Shown here: in pieces, positions 36,510-45,017 of the stretch
Numbering within the stretch: the stretch's first letter is position 1
Layout of the letters: each line of letters opens with the position of its first letter
Made by a program: the position numbers and the translations under genes
From: Mycolicibacterium aubagnense
GTDB taxonomy: Bacteria > Actinomycetota > Actinomycetes > Mycobacteriales > Mycobacteriaceae
Assembly (NCBI RefSeq): GCF_010730955.1
Contig: NZ_AP022577.1
Span: 3,658,001 to 3,722,000, forward strand
Length of the DNA: 64,000 bases
Direction of reading: 5' to 3'
The notes under the pieces: generated by a model
Told to the model about the DNA's origin: nothing
Databases searched by the model: none
The model's input: only the letters and a program-made list of their open reading frames with translations

Positions 36510-38127
36510 CAGCCAGTGCCTTCAGCTCGCGGCGGTCGATCTTGCCGGTACTGTTGCGCGGCAGTTCGGTCAGCACCGTAATCGACCGTGGCACCTTGTA
36601 ATTGGCGAGGTTGTCCCGCACATGCTGCTTGAGGGCGTCTTCGGTGGCCGTCGCCCCGTCGGTCAACACGACGAACGCCGCCAGGCGCTGGCCGTACTGC
36701 TCGTCGGCGACGCCCAGCACCGTGGCCTCGGCCACCTCGGGATGCGCGGACAGCGTCTTCTCCACCTCGATCGGGTAGACGTTCTCGCCGCCCGACACGA
36801 TCATCTCGTCATCGCGGCCCACCACGAACAGGCGGCCGGCGGCGTCGAGGTAGCCGAGGTCGCCCGACGACATGTAGTCCTGATGGAAATCCTTTGTGGC
36901 ACCGGATGTGTAGCCGTCGAACTGCGTGGAGTTGCGCACATAGATGGTGCCCACCTCGCCCGTCGGCAGCTCCTTGAGATCGGCGTCCAAGATCGTGATC
37001 TCGGTGCCCTCGGCCGGGCGGCCGGCGGTGTCGGGGGCGGCGCGCAGGTCGGCCGGCGTCGCGGTGGCGATCATGCCGGCCTCGGTGGCGTTGTAGTTGT
37101 TGTAGATGACGTCACCGAACTGATCCATGAACGAGGTGACGACGTCAGGGCGCATGCGCGACCCGGAGGCCGCGGCGAACCGCAATGAGCGACCGCTGTA
37201 GCGATTGCGGATGTGGTCCGGCAGTTCCATGATGCGGTCGAACATCACGGGGACCACACACAATCCGGTGGCCTGGTATTTGTCCACCAGCGCCATGGTG
37301 GCCTGCGGGTCGAACTTGCGGCGGGTGACGACGGTGCAGGCCATCGACGCCGCGAACACCAACTGCGAGAAGCCCCAGGCGTGGAACATCGGAGCGACGA
37401 TCACGGTCGTCTCCTCTGTGCGCCATGGCGTGCGGTCCAAGATCGCCTTCAACGCATCCAGGCCACCGCCGGAATGCTTGGCGCCCTTGGGAGTTCCCGT
37501 GGTTCCGGAGGTCAGCAGGATCACCCGGCTCTTCTCGCCGGTACGCCGCGGCTGCAGCCCGAGGTGATCGATGATCAGCGACTCGACGGTCAGTGGGTGG
37601 TCCTTGGTATCGGTCCACGCCACGATCCGGGTCACTTCGGACCGTCCCGCCCGGTCCGCTAATGCGCGGTCGACCGTCGCGGTGAACTCTTCGTCGTAGA
37701 TGATGACGTCGACGTTCTCGCGGGCCACGACCTCGGCCATCGCCGGACCGGCAAAGGAAGTGTTGAGCAGCAACACATCCGCGCCGATGCGGTTGGCCGC
37801 GATCAGTGAGTCGACGAAGCCGCGGTGGTTGCGCGTCATGATGCCGACGACCTTGGCGGACGGCAGGGTCTGCAGGGCGGCGGCGAACGCATCGCCACGC
37901 CGGTCGAGCTCACCGAACGTCAGCGTGCCCAGCTCGTCGATGAGGCCCGGCCGGTTACCGCAGCGCTGCGCGGAACTGGCGAAACCCGAAGTGACGCTCA
38001 TGTTTTCGCGCGCCATGGCACCGGCGATCCGCACGTACTTGTCCGGGCGGAGTGGGGCGATGACACCGGCCCGCACCATGGTGGAGACGAGCCCGGCGGT
38101 CGCGGTCAGCCTGTCGGTGATGCCCAC
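36499..38127 (-). CDS. fadD12: Acyl-CoA synthetase, FadD12-like (Rv1427c)
   Basis: A 542-residue ANL ligase. P-loop is LLTSGTTGTPKGAKH, acidic motif NNYNATEAGMIA, hinge region GRLFVVGRDDEMIVSGGENVYP and catalytic Lys in RNSTGKIDRRELK. Start GTG 38127, 6 bases after the plsC-like stop. Activates long-chain acids for the acyltransferase and esterase encoded beside it. Under the KstR-type operator at 38959-38972 with its operon partners. Confidence 0.9.
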   Translation of the reverse strand: MGITDRLTATAGLVSTMVRAGVIAPLRPDKYVRIAGAMARENMSVTSGFASSAQRCGNRPGLIDELGTLTFGELDRRGDAFAAALQTLPSAKVVGIMTRNHRGFVDSLIAANRIGADVLLLNTSFAGPAMAEVVARENVDVIIYDEEFTATVDRALADRAGRSEVTRIVAWTDTKDHPLTVESLIIDHLGLQPRRTGEKSRVILLTSGTTGTPKGAKHSGGGLDALKAILDRTPWRTEETTVIVAPMFHAWGFSQLVFAASMACTVVTRRKFDPQATMALVDKYQATGLCVVPVMFDRIMELPDHIRNRYSGRSLRFAAASGSRMRPDVVTSFMDQFGDVIYNNYNATEAGMIATATPADLRAAPDTAGRPAEGTEITILDADLKELPTGEVGTIYVRNSTQFDGYTSGATKDFHQDYMSSGDLGYLDAAGRLFVVGRDDEMIVSGGENVYPIEVEKTLSAHPEVAEATVLGVADEQYGQRLAAFVVLTDGATATEDALKQHVRDNLANYKVPRSITVLTELPRNSTGKIDRRELKALADGA

Positions 38128-38133
38128 GACCCG

Positions 38134-38931
38134 TCAGCCTAGTACCGGGAAGCGACGCTCTTCGGCGAGTTCATCGAGTGCGTCCTGCATGACCTTGCGG
38201 ACCCGCGCGTCGACCGCGTCGATGTCGGGCTCTGCACCGAACTCGGCCTCGATGTTGATGGGCGGCAACACCTGCATGACGATCTTCGACGGCAGCGGCA
38301 CGTTGAAGGGCAGCACGGCGGACAGCCCGAACGGCAGCCCGATGGACAGCGGCACCACCTTGGTCCGAGCGGCGCGCGCGATGGGGCCGAGGGCCTTGGC
38401 GATGCGCTCACCGCGCGTCAGGAACAGCTGGGTCTCCTGGCCGCCGATGCCGACCATCGGCACGATCGGCACGCCGGCGTTGATCGCGGCCTTCACGTAC
38501 CCCTTGCGGCCGTCGAAGTCGATCTTGTTGGCATCGGTCGACGGCCGGTAGACGTCGTAGTCGCCGCCGGGGAACACGACGACGAGGCCGCCCGAGCGCA
38601 GCGCTTCGTCGGCGTTCTCGTGGCTGGCCAGGATGTAGCCGGTCTTCTTGAAGAAGTCCGCGGTCGGGCCGACCATCAGCATGGCGTGGCTGAGGGTGTA
38701 GACGGGGCGGCCGTAGCCGTACTTGTCGTAGAAGTGCGACGAGAAGATCGGCACGTCCATGGGCAGCATGCCGCCGGAGTGGTTGCTCACCACCAATGCG
38801 CCGCCCAGTGGAATGTTCTCCAAACCGCGGACCTCGGACCGGTGATAGACCTTCAGCAGCGGTCGGAGAATCCCCATGACCTTCTCGGTCAGATCAGGGT
38901 CAAATTTGGTGATTTCGGGCAGCTTGGCCAC
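38134..38931 (-). CDS. Lysophospholipid/glycerolipid acyltransferase (PlsC-like), Rv1428c-like
   Basis: About 265 residues. The acyltransferase signature is SNHSGGMLPMD (His51, with the Asp three residues later than in the textbook Hx4D, as in related mycobacterial members). The second block is VVFPGGDYDVYRP and the third GVPIVPMVGIGGQE. The open frame runs to 39009, but GTG 38931 has AGGAG in ideal position. First gene of the operon with fadD12 and lipO; 28 bases downstream of the KstR consensus site. Probably acylates a lipid acceptor at the membrane. Confidence 0.86.
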   Translation of the reverse strand: MAKLPEITKFDPDLTEKVMGILRPLLKVYHRSEVRGLENIPLGGALVVSNHSGGMLPMDVPIFSSHFYDKYGYGRPVYTLSHAMLMVGPTADFFKKTGYILASHENADEALRSGGLVVVFPGGDYDVYRPSTDANKIDFDGRKGYVKAAINAGVPIVPMVGIGGQETQLFLTRGERIAKALGPIARAARTKVVPLSIGLPFGLSAVLPFNVPLPSKIVMQVLPPINIEAEFGAEPDIDAVDARVRKVMQDALDELAEERRFPVLG

Positions 38932-38958
38932 GGTTTCTCCTCTGGCTGCGGCAAAAAC

Positions 38959-38972
38959 TAGAACGCGTTCTA
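38959..38972. promoter_or_regulatory. KstR operator, perfect consensus match
   Basis: TAGAACGCGTTCTA is a 14-base perfect palindrome and matches the published KstR consensus TnnAACnnGTTnnA at every fixed base. KstR is the TetR-family repressor of cholesterol catabolism, released by a steroid-CoA. The site lies between divergent transcripts: 28 bases upstream of the plsC-fadD12-lipO operon and about 62 bases upstream of echA1. It may control both. Confidence 0.82.
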
Positions 38973-39033
38973 ATTTTCGATTATTCACTGGTTGACCGCC
39001 GGACGCCAATCCCCTGTGGCTAGCATCACCGTC

Positions 39034-39810
39034 GTGACCGAAGAAGCCGCCAGCGAAGATGCCGTCCTCGTCGAACAGCGCGACCGCATACTGATCATCA
39101 CCATCAATCGGCCCCAGGCCAAGAACGCTGTCAACGCAGCGGTCAGCAACGGCTTGGCCGCTGCCGCGGACCGCCTCGATGAGGACCCGGGACTATCGGT
39201 CGGCGTGCTGACCGGTGCCGGCGGCTCGTTCTGTGCCGGCATGGACCTGAAGGCCTTCGCCAAGGGCGAGAACATCCTGTCGAGCCGTGGCTTCGGCCTG
39301 ACCCAGCGTCCGCCGGCCAAGCCGCTGATCGCGGCAGTCGAGGGCTACGCGTTGGCGGGCGGCACCGAGCTGGCGCTGTCGGCCGACCTGATCGTCGCCT
39401 CCAACGCATCGGCGTTCGGTATCCCCGAGGTCAAGCGGGGTCTGGTCGCCGGCGGTGGCGGGTTGCTGCGGCTGCCGCAGCGCATCCCGTACGCCATCGC
39501 CATGGAACTCGCGCTCACGGGCGACAACCTGACCGCCACGCGGGCGCATGAGCTGGGTCTGGTCAACGAGCTGACCGAGCCCGGTGGCGCACTGGATGCC
39601 GCCCTCGCGTTGGCCGAACGCATCACCGCGAACGGCCCGTTGGCGGTTGCCGCCACCAAGCGCATCATCGTCGAGTCGTCCGACTGGTCCGACGCGGAGA
39701 AGTGGGACAAGCAGGCCGCGATCCTGGGGCCGGTCTTCATGTCGAAGGACGCCCGCGAGGGTGCGGTCGCCTTCGCCGAGAAGCGCGCGCCGCAGTGGAC
39801 CGGTAGCTGA
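39034..39810 (+). CDS. echA1: Enoyl-CoA hydratase, EchA1-like (Rv0222)
   Basis: A 258-residue crotonase-fold protein. The oxyanion-hole segments are GGSFCAGMDLKAF and EGYALAGGTELALSADL. The catalytic region GIPEVKRGLVAGGGGLLRL carries one Glu. C-terminal block AATKRIIVES. Close in sequence and context to echA1 (Rv0222). GTG 39034 is chosen over the frame's earlier start at 38992. Hydrates 2-enoyl-CoA, or a crotonase variant, in fatty-acid or side-chain beta-oxidation. Shares the intergenic KstR box. Confidence 0.92.
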   Translation: MTEEAASEDAVLVEQRDRILIITINRPQAKNAVNAAVSNGLAAAADRLDEDPGLSVGVLTGAGGSFCAGMDLKAFAKGENILSSRGFGLTQRPPAKPLIAAVEGYALAGGTELALSADLIVASNASAFGIPEVKRGLVAGGGGLLRLPQRIPYAIAMELALTGDNLTATRAHELGLVNELTEPGGALDAALALAERITANGPLAVAATKRIIVESSDWSDAEKWDKQAAILGPVFMSKDAREGAVAFAEKRAPQWTGS

Positions 39811-39816
39811 CCTGCG

Positions 39817-40284
39817 CTACTTGGGCTTTTTCTCCGGCTGCTGCACCGGGCACTGCTGCTCAACCCAGTTGTTGAGTGTGCGGCTGAACTGAGAGCGGTC
39901 GGGGTCGCTGGTGTGCAGGCCGTTGGTCTTGACGAAATGCGTCACGGCGGCCTGCACATCGGCCGGCGGGTGGAACCCGTTGATGGTGTCCCCGGCTGCC
40001 TTCGCGTCGTCGGGGGACGTGCCGGACATCAGGTTCACCACCGCGCCGGTGAGTTGCAGGCAGGTCCCGCCATCGAGCTGACGGCTGGTGGGGGACGGTG
40101 GCGCTTCCGCCGCTGGGGCGCTCGGGGCGGCCGACGTGCTCGACGCCGCAGCGCTCGATGTCGAGGTGGTCGGCTGTGCCGGCTGCTTGTCGCCTGCGCA
40201 CCCGGCCAGCAGTAGGGCAGCGGCGAGCACTGCGGCCTGACGGCTAGTGAAGCGCCGCGACGTCACGATCTCCCGGTAGGACAT
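39817..40284 (-). CDS. Putative lipoprotein, unknown function
   Basis: A 155-residue secreted protein: basic start, hydrophobic stretch AAVLAAALLLAGC with the lipobox Cys at about residue 29, a Ser/Thr/Ala/Pro linker (about 30-68), and a compact domain with two Cys (CLQLTGAVVNLMS and VEQQCP). Mycobacteria carry many such small lipoproteins; no enzymatic motif is visible. Convergent with echA1, 6 bases apart. Confidence 0.7.
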   Translation of the reverse strand: MSYREIVTSRRFTSRQAAVLAAALLLAGCAGDKQPAQPTTSTSSAAASSTSAAPSAPAAEAPPSPTSRQLDGGTCLQLTGAVVNLMSGTSPDDAKAAGDTINGFHPPADVQAAVTHFVKTNGLHTSDPDRSQFSRTLNNWVEQQCPVQQPEKKPK

Positions 40285-40338
40285 GTGTTTGTTCTACCGG
40301 GAAGATTGTTTGTGCCGGCTGCTGGGGTCGGACAATGG

Positions 40339-40824
40339 TCAGATCGAGGCGACGAAGTCGCTGCTGTAGAACTCGGCCGGGCTCTGCGAATACGGGGCGG
40401 GCAGGTCAACCGCGACCCACACGCCGGTGGTGCCGGGGGCGACGGAGAGCTGGACGGTGGAGCTGCCGTTGCCCCAGCCATCGGTGTTCAGCGAGGCGGT
40501 GCCGATGCTTGGGTCGCCGGGCAGGCAGCCCAGCGTGGCGTGCGGCGCCGGGATGAGTCGGACCACGTACTGCGCGTCGCGTGCGCCGTCGAGCATCTCG
40601 ATGTGGGCGACGGCAGTGCGGCCGTCGGAGGTGACGTCGGCCGTCGGCACTGCCGGAAAACGGAACTTCATGTAATTGATCGGCTGCCGATCGCAGGCGT
40701 ACGTCCGCGACATCAGCGTCATCCGATGTGCGGTGGCGGCGTGCGCCGGCGCCGCGACGACGGTCGCGGCGGGCAGGACGGTGCAGACGGCAAGCGCTGT
40801 GAGCGCGCCGCTCAGGTTGGACAT
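40339..40824 (-). CDS. Small secreted protein, unknown function
   Basis: A 161-residue protein with a clear signal peptide (ALTALAVCTVLPAATVVAAPAHA, cleavage after AHA). A beta-rich mature domain of about 128 residues follows, with two cysteines (TYACDRQ and LGCLPGD), likely disulfide-bonded. No recognised family motif. Possibly co-transcribed with the downstream lipoprotein gene (55 bases apart). Confidence 0.7.
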   Translation of the reverse strand: MSNLSGALTALAVCTVLPAATVVAAPAHAATAHRMTLMSRTYACDRQPINYMKFRFPAVPTADVTSDGRTAVAHIEMLDGARDAQYVVRLIPAPHATLGCLPGDPSIGTASLNTDGWGNGSSTVQLSVAPGTTGVWVAVDLPAPYSQSPAEFYSSDFVASI

Positions 40825-40925
40825 GTGTCAAGTTTTTACCGGGACCGCCGGTAACGCAGTGGTCGGCGTCACAAGCGGACGGACTCCACTTTCGGCGCGG
40901 ATATTGACTTAGGTCACAACGGGAT

Positions 40926-43046
40926 TCAGATGCGCCCTACCGTCACATCCCAGGGTTCCGTCGTCGCGATGAGCCCGGCGAGGCGCCGGGCGTGCCAGCT
41001 GGTGCCGCCGAACTCGTCGGCCCAGCTGCGGGCGCGCATGGTCGCTCGCCACAGCGGATGTTCGGCGGTGGTGCCGATGGCGCCGTGCAGCTGATGCGCG
41101 ACGGTGGTGACCGGGCCGACGGCGCGGCCGACGGCGACCTTGGCGACGGTGGTGGCGTAGGCGGTGCGGGCGTCGGCAAAGCCGTACTGCGTAGCCGCGG
41201 TGACCGCCAGAGTGGTTGCGGCCCTGGCTCGTTCGATCTCGCCGAGCATGGAGGCCAGCGAGTGCTGTACTGCCTGGAAGGTGGCGAGTGGACGGCCGAA
41301 CTGCACCCGGTTCGCGGTGTGCGTGATGGTCAGTTGCGCGGCCGCGTCGAATGCGCCGACGATCTGCACGCAGCGGCACCAGGCGCCGCGGATGGTCAAC
41401 TCGTCGGCGACGGCCAGCGGCAGTTGGACGACATCGTCTGCCGCCGTGTCGAATTCGATCCTCGCCCGAGGTTCTCCGGCGAGGTTGTGCCCGCTGTCGA
41501 TGCGCGTCGGTGCGCCGCGCAACGCGACGCAGAGTGCGTCAGGCCCCGGTTTGGTCACCAGTACCGGCCCGCACTGCGGCCAGGTGGCGACCTGGTCGAT
41601 GGCCAGCGTCAATGGTCCCGACTCGGGTACCGGCAGTCCGGCCGCGGCGGCCAGCCAGGTTGCCAACACATCGGTTTCGGCGATCGGCACTGCGGCGGCG
41701 TGGCGCGCCAGGGTCCCCAATACGACGGCCGCCGCGGCCGGCCCGGCGTCGGCGTCGCCGCTCAACCGGGTCAGCCCGGAGGTCTCGGCGGTGCGCCACA
41801 GGGCGTCGTCGAACGTCAGCGGCAGCGTGCGGGCGGGTTCCGCGGACCGGCCGATCTGCTCGGCGAGGTCGCGCAGTTCGGCAAACCCGTCCGAATGCTG
41901 TTTTGCGGCAGCCTGTTTGGTCCAATTCTTGGCGACGATGCCGCGCAGCACCTCGTTGGTGCCCCCGCGCAGCGTGAACAGTGGTGCGTGCACCCGAGCG
42001 GTATCCAGCATGGCCTGCAGCCGTGGGCGGTCGGGACCGTGGTAGCGATCCAGCAGTTCCGCGGCGATCTCGACGGAATCCTGTTCGAACCGGGTCCCCA
42101 GGTCCTTCACCAGGGCGGCGGGCACGGCGGCATCCTGACCGGCGGTCAGTGCCCGGGCGACCGATATGGACAGTTGGCGTAGCGAGATCATTCGCGCCAT
42201 CAGGTCGCCGATATCGACGCCCGGTTCGTCCCGTAACGCTTCGATGAGCGCGAAAAGCAGTGTGGCAGTGGACAAGAAGCGCTCCGGCCCGCTGCGCTCG
42301 AAACCCAGTTCCGAGGTCACTTGGTGCCAGCCCGCGCCCACCGTGCCGAGCAGGTCGGCGTCGGTGAGAGCTACGTCGTCGAACAGCACCTCGTTGAAAT
42401 GGTGCTCGCCGTTCATCTGGACGATGGGCTCGATGGTGACGCCGGCGGCATCGGTGGGCACGATGAACTGGCTGAATCCGGCGTGCCGGTGGCCGGGGTC
42501 CAGGGGGCTGGTGCGGGCCAGCACCACGATCTGGTGCGCCAGGTGCGCGCCGCTGGTCCACACCTTGCTGCCGTTCAGGCGCCAGCCGCCGTCGGTGCGC
42601 GTGGCCTTGGTGGCGACGGCGGCCAAGTCGGAACCCGCCTGGTGTTCGCTCATGCCGATCGCGGAATACAAAGTACCGGAGGCGATTCGGGGCAACAGCC
42701 GGCGCCGCTGGTCCTCGCTGCCGTAGGTCAGGAGGGCGGGAGCCACCTGCCGGTCGGCGATCCAGTGCGCGGCGACCGGGGCACCGTGGGCCAGGAGTTC
42801 TTCGGTGACCACGTACCGGTGCATGTGGCTGCGCCCGCGCCCGCCGTACTCGACCGGGATCGTCAGCCCGACGAAACCGGCCTCGGCCAATCGCACGCTG
42901 AAGTCGGCGTCCCACTTCGACAGCCAGCAGTCGACGCCGGGTTGCCAGCCGAATTTCCGCGCGTCCTCGGCCAGGAACCGGCGCAGGTCGCAGCGCAGTT
43001 CCGCCAGCTCATCGTCGTCGGCGCGGAGGGCGTCGAAATCGTCCAT
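40926..43046 (-). CDS. Fused two-domain acyl-CoA dehydrogenase
   Basis: About 706 residues. The N-terminal unit (about 1-385) is a full ACAD: MSEHQAGSDLAAVATKA, GSKVWTSGAHLAHQIVVLAR and the C-terminal helix block LRGGTNEVLRGIVAKN. The second unit (about 395-706) is more diverged and ends HGAIGTTAEHPLWRATMRAR. The order of conserved and diverged halves is the reverse of the FadE at 29612. ATG 43046 (MDDFDALRAD) is used; the frame reaches 43094. Probably acts on a bulky acyl-CoA. Confidence 0.87.
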   Translation of the reverse strand: MDDFDALRADDDELAELRCDLRRFLAEDARKFGWQPGVDCWLSKWDADFSVRLAEAGFVGLTIPVEYGGRGRSHMHRYVVTEELLAHGAPVAAHWIADRQVAPALLTYGSEDQRRRLLPRIASGTLYSAIGMSEHQAGSDLAAVATKATRTDGGWRLNGSKVWTSGAHLAHQIVVLARTSPLDPGHRHAGFSQFIVPTDAAGVTIEPIVQMNGEHHFNEVLFDDVALTDADLLGTVGAGWHQVTSELGFERSGPERFLSTATLLFALIEALRDEPGVDIGDLMARMISLRQLSISVARALTAGQDAAVPAALVKDLGTRFEQDSVEIAAELLDRYHGPDRPRLQAMLDTARVHAPLFTLRGGTNEVLRGIVAKNWTKQAAAKQHSDGFAELRDLAEQIGRSAEPARTLPLTFDDALWRTAETSGLTRLSGDADAGPAAAAVVLGTLARHAAAVPIAETDVLATWLAAAAGLPVPESGPLTLAIDQVATWPQCGPVLVTKPGPDALCVALRGAPTRIDSGHNLAGEPRARIEFDTAADDVVQLPLAVADELTIRGAWCRCVQIVGAFDAAAQLTITHTANRVQFGRPLATFQAVQHSLASMLGEIERARAATTLAVTAATQYGFADARTAYATTVAKVAVGRAVGPVTTVAHQLHGAIGTTAEHPLWRATMRARSWADEFGGTSWHARRLAGLIATTEPWDVTVGRI

Positions 43047-43104
43047 CCGGCAACAGTAATCGCGGCGTCCCAGATTGTCGGTGGGTCGCGGCATACTCGG
43101 TGCG

Positions 43105-43632
43105 ATGGCGACTATTTACTACACCGCATCCAGTTTGGACGGCTTCATCGTGGACTCCGCCGGCAGCCTGGACTGGCTGCTCACCCGCGACATCGATGTC
43201 GACGGGCCGTTCGGCTACAAGGCCTTCGAGAAGTCGGTGGGTGCGCTGGTCATGGGGTCGACGACGTACCGCTGGGTCGTCGAGCATGAGCCGGGCGACT
43301 GGCCGTACCCCCAACCGACGTGGGTGCTCACCTCCCGGTCGGACGTCGTCGTCGACGGCCATCCGGTCCGGGCGGTCAGCGGCGATGTCGCGCAACTGCA
43401 TCCGACGCTGGTCGAGGCGGCGGGGGAGCGTGACGTCTGGATCGTCGGCGGAGGGGACGTCGCCGCGCAGTTCATCGCGGCCGGCTTGGTCGACGAACTC
43501 GTGGTGTCCTATGCGCCGTGCTCACTGGGTGCCGGCGCGCCCGTATTGCCGGTGCGCTCGGAGTGGAAGTTGCTGGAGTCCGGGGTCAACGGGGACTTCG
43601 TCTGTGCGCGCTGGGCTCGCGCGGACGGCTAG
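43105..43632 (+). CDS. Dihydrofolate reductase/RibD C-terminal family protein
   Basis: A 175-residue NADPH-binding reductase-like domain: MATIYYTASSLDGFIVD (family opening), ALVMGSTTYRWVVEH, PTWVLTSRSD and WIVGGGDVAAQFIAAGLVDEL. This pattern is shared by DHFR-like and RibD C-terminal domains. The real substrate of the stand-alone proteins is unknown. ATG 43105 is chosen over upstream 43075. Its 3' end overlaps the convergent TetR gene by 4 bases. Confidence 0.83.
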   Translation: MATIYYTASSLDGFIVDSAGSLDWLLTRDIDVDGPFGYKAFEKSVGALVMGSTTYRWVVEHEPGDWPYPQPTWVLTSRSDVVVDGHPVRAVSGDVAQLHPTLVEAAGERDVWIVGGGDVAAQFIAAGLVDELVVSYAPCSLGAGAPVLPVRSEWKLLESGVNGDFVCARWARADG

Positions 43633-44258
43633 CCGCCGGCAGTGGGCAGGCCGTTGTTCTTGACGAAAGCTTTTGCCTTGATGAGGAATTCGAGCTGGGC
43701 GGCGACGTCGTGCAGCGGTTCGACGCTCCGTGACGACCTGCTCAGAACCACGGCGCCTTCCAGCGCGGCCAGGCACGTGACCGCCAGGGCTGATGCGTCG
43801 GCATCGCTGAATTCTTCGGCGGAGAAGGCGTGCCCGAGAGCGGTCCGCCACCGGTCGAAGATTTCGGCGGCGATGGGCGTCAGGGTGGGGGCTTCGTCGC
43901 CCGACCCCACGGCGGCGGCGACCACCGGGCACCCTGCGGTGAAGTCGCTGTCGGCCAGAATCTGATCCCAGAAGGTGACGAAGCCGCGCACCAGCGCAAT
44001 GCCGCCGTATGCGGCGGAGGCGTCGATGTGGGCGGCGATCGCATCGCCGGCGAACTGCAGGGCTTCGATCAGCAGCTGGCTGCGGCCCTCGGGAAAGTGG
44101 TGGTAGACCGAGCCGCGCGGCGCCCCGCTGCGCGCCAGCACCTCGTCGATGGTCAGGCCGGCGGCGCCGCGCTCACGCAGTACGGCCGCGGCGCTGCGCA
44201 CCATCCGGTCCCGGGTGGCGCCGCGTTTGTTGACCGCCTTGGTGGCAGCTGCGGTCAA
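43629..44258 (-). CDS. TetR/AcrR-family transcriptional regulator
   Basis: A 209-residue regulator. N-terminal HTH is AAAVLRERGAAGLTIDEVLARSGAPRGSVYHHFPEGRSQL; the GSVYHHFP recognition helix is typical. The C-terminal ligand domain resembles the YxaF/LmrA-like group (CPVVAAAVGSGDE). The start is TTG at 44258, overlapping the stop of the 44-residue ORF upstream (TTGA junction), so it is translationally coupled. Ligand and targets unknown; the DHFR-like gene at its 3' end is convergent. Confidence 0.85.
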   Translation of the reverse strand: MTAAATKAVNKRGATRDRMVRSAAAVLRERGAAGLTIDEVLARSGAPRGSVYHHFPEGRSQLLIEALQFAGDAIAAHIDASAAYGGIALVRGFVTFWDQILADSDFTAGCPVVAAAVGSGDEAPTLTPIAAEIFDRWRTALGHAFSAEEFSDADASALAVTCLAALEGAVVLSRSSRSVEPLHDVAAQLEFLIKAKAFVKNNGLPTAGG

Positions 44259-44389
44259 GGTGTGACCCGGTTCCGCAGCTGCGTCATCCGATCCTGCACA
44301 CCGCGAGCCGCTTCGCGCAGCCGCTCATTGGCGCCCAGGACGGTGTGCGTGAAGCGATGGCCTTTCACGTTGACTTCGACCACCCACAT
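44255..44389 (-). CDS. 44-residue conserved-looking small protein coupled to tetR
   Basis: ATG 44389 with a near-perfect AAGGAGG ribosome binding site encodes MWVVEVNVKGHRFTHTVLGA plus a helical amphipathic tail (NERLREAARGVQDRMTQLRN). Its TGA overlaps the TTG start of the TetR gene. The strong RBS argues that it is translated. No family recognised; possible small regulator or binding partner. Confidence 0.65.
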   Translation of the reverse strand: MWVVEVNVKGHRFTHTVLGANERLREAARGVQDRMTQLRNRVTP

Positions 44390-44553
44390 GGCGCCCTCCT
44401 TGGTATGGGAGTCAGCATAAAACGTCCGACACATCGGGCCAAAGAATGTATGCCGGGTCACACATCTTGGAGATTTTGGAGAGCTCGAGCGGGGTGGATG
44501 GTCAGAACTATGGTTTCTTGCATATTTCTGTAACCAGCCGGCCCGGCAGACGT

Positions 44554-44589
44554 GAAAGTCCCCACGATCAAGCGATCGTGGGGACTTTC
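44554..44589. terminator. Perfect 16-bp-stem terminator
   Basis: GAAAGTCCCCACGATC and its exact reverse complement flank a 4-base loop (AAGC). It lies just after the small helical protein gene (stop at 44623, minus strand), in the 233-base gap before the 44-residue ORF. The gap also contains that ORF's promoter region; no other gene is seen in it. Confidence 0.78.
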
Positions 44590-44622
44590 GCGTCTCCTCG
44601 CGGTCAGAACCCGCGCAGAAAA

Positions 44623-44844
44623 CTAGCCGGCGTTCTCCAGCGCGACGAGCGCGGCAGCCACGGCGAAGTACTTGTTGGAGCCGAGCTGGCGCACGGTCTT
44701 GATGTTGAATGCCGCGGCGAGGTGCTCGGCGTCGGAGTCGCTGACCCCGGCCAGTGCGGCGGGTGATGCGTCGAGGATGTCCTTGAGGGACTTCTCCTCG
44801 TATGCCTTGTCGAGCGACTTTTCGAGATCTACAGAAACTGCCAT
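44623..44844 (-). CDS. Small helical protein, 73 aa, unknown function
   Basis: ATG 44844 encodes MAVSVDLEKSLDKAYEEKSL, then a helix-hairpin-helix-like core (DILDASPAALAGVSDSDAEHLAAAFNIKTVRQLGSNKYF). This pattern resembles small mycobacterial proteins with a SAM/HhH-like fold. A strong palindromic terminator follows. Role unknown; intracellular, with no signal peptide. Confidence 0.7.
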   Translation of the reverse strand: MAVSVDLEKSLDKAYEEKSLKDILDASPAALAGVSDSDAEHLAAAFNIKTVRQLGSNKYFAVAAALVALENAG

Positions 44845-44947
44845 GGGTTGCCTCCCAGATTGTTTGCCAACGACCTTCGAACCCGCGTGACGGTATCAGC
44901 GATCGATGCGGTTCGCCCGGGATAAAACACTCTTGCGGAAAAGCCGA

Positions 44948-45002
44948 ATGGCCACCCCAACCGAGTCCCCCAAGGGGCGAAGGACGTGGTGTGGGTGGCC
45001 AT
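44948..45002 (-). terminator. Hairpin after the aldehyde dehydrogenase gene
   Basis: Perfect 10-base arms ATGGCCACCC and GGGTGGCCAT (44948-44957, 44993-45002) enclose an inner CCCC/GGGG stem. It begins 15 bases past the stop of the minus-strand aldehyde dehydrogenase gene. Confidence 0.6.
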
Positions 45003-45017
45003 CCGGACGAGGCGGAA

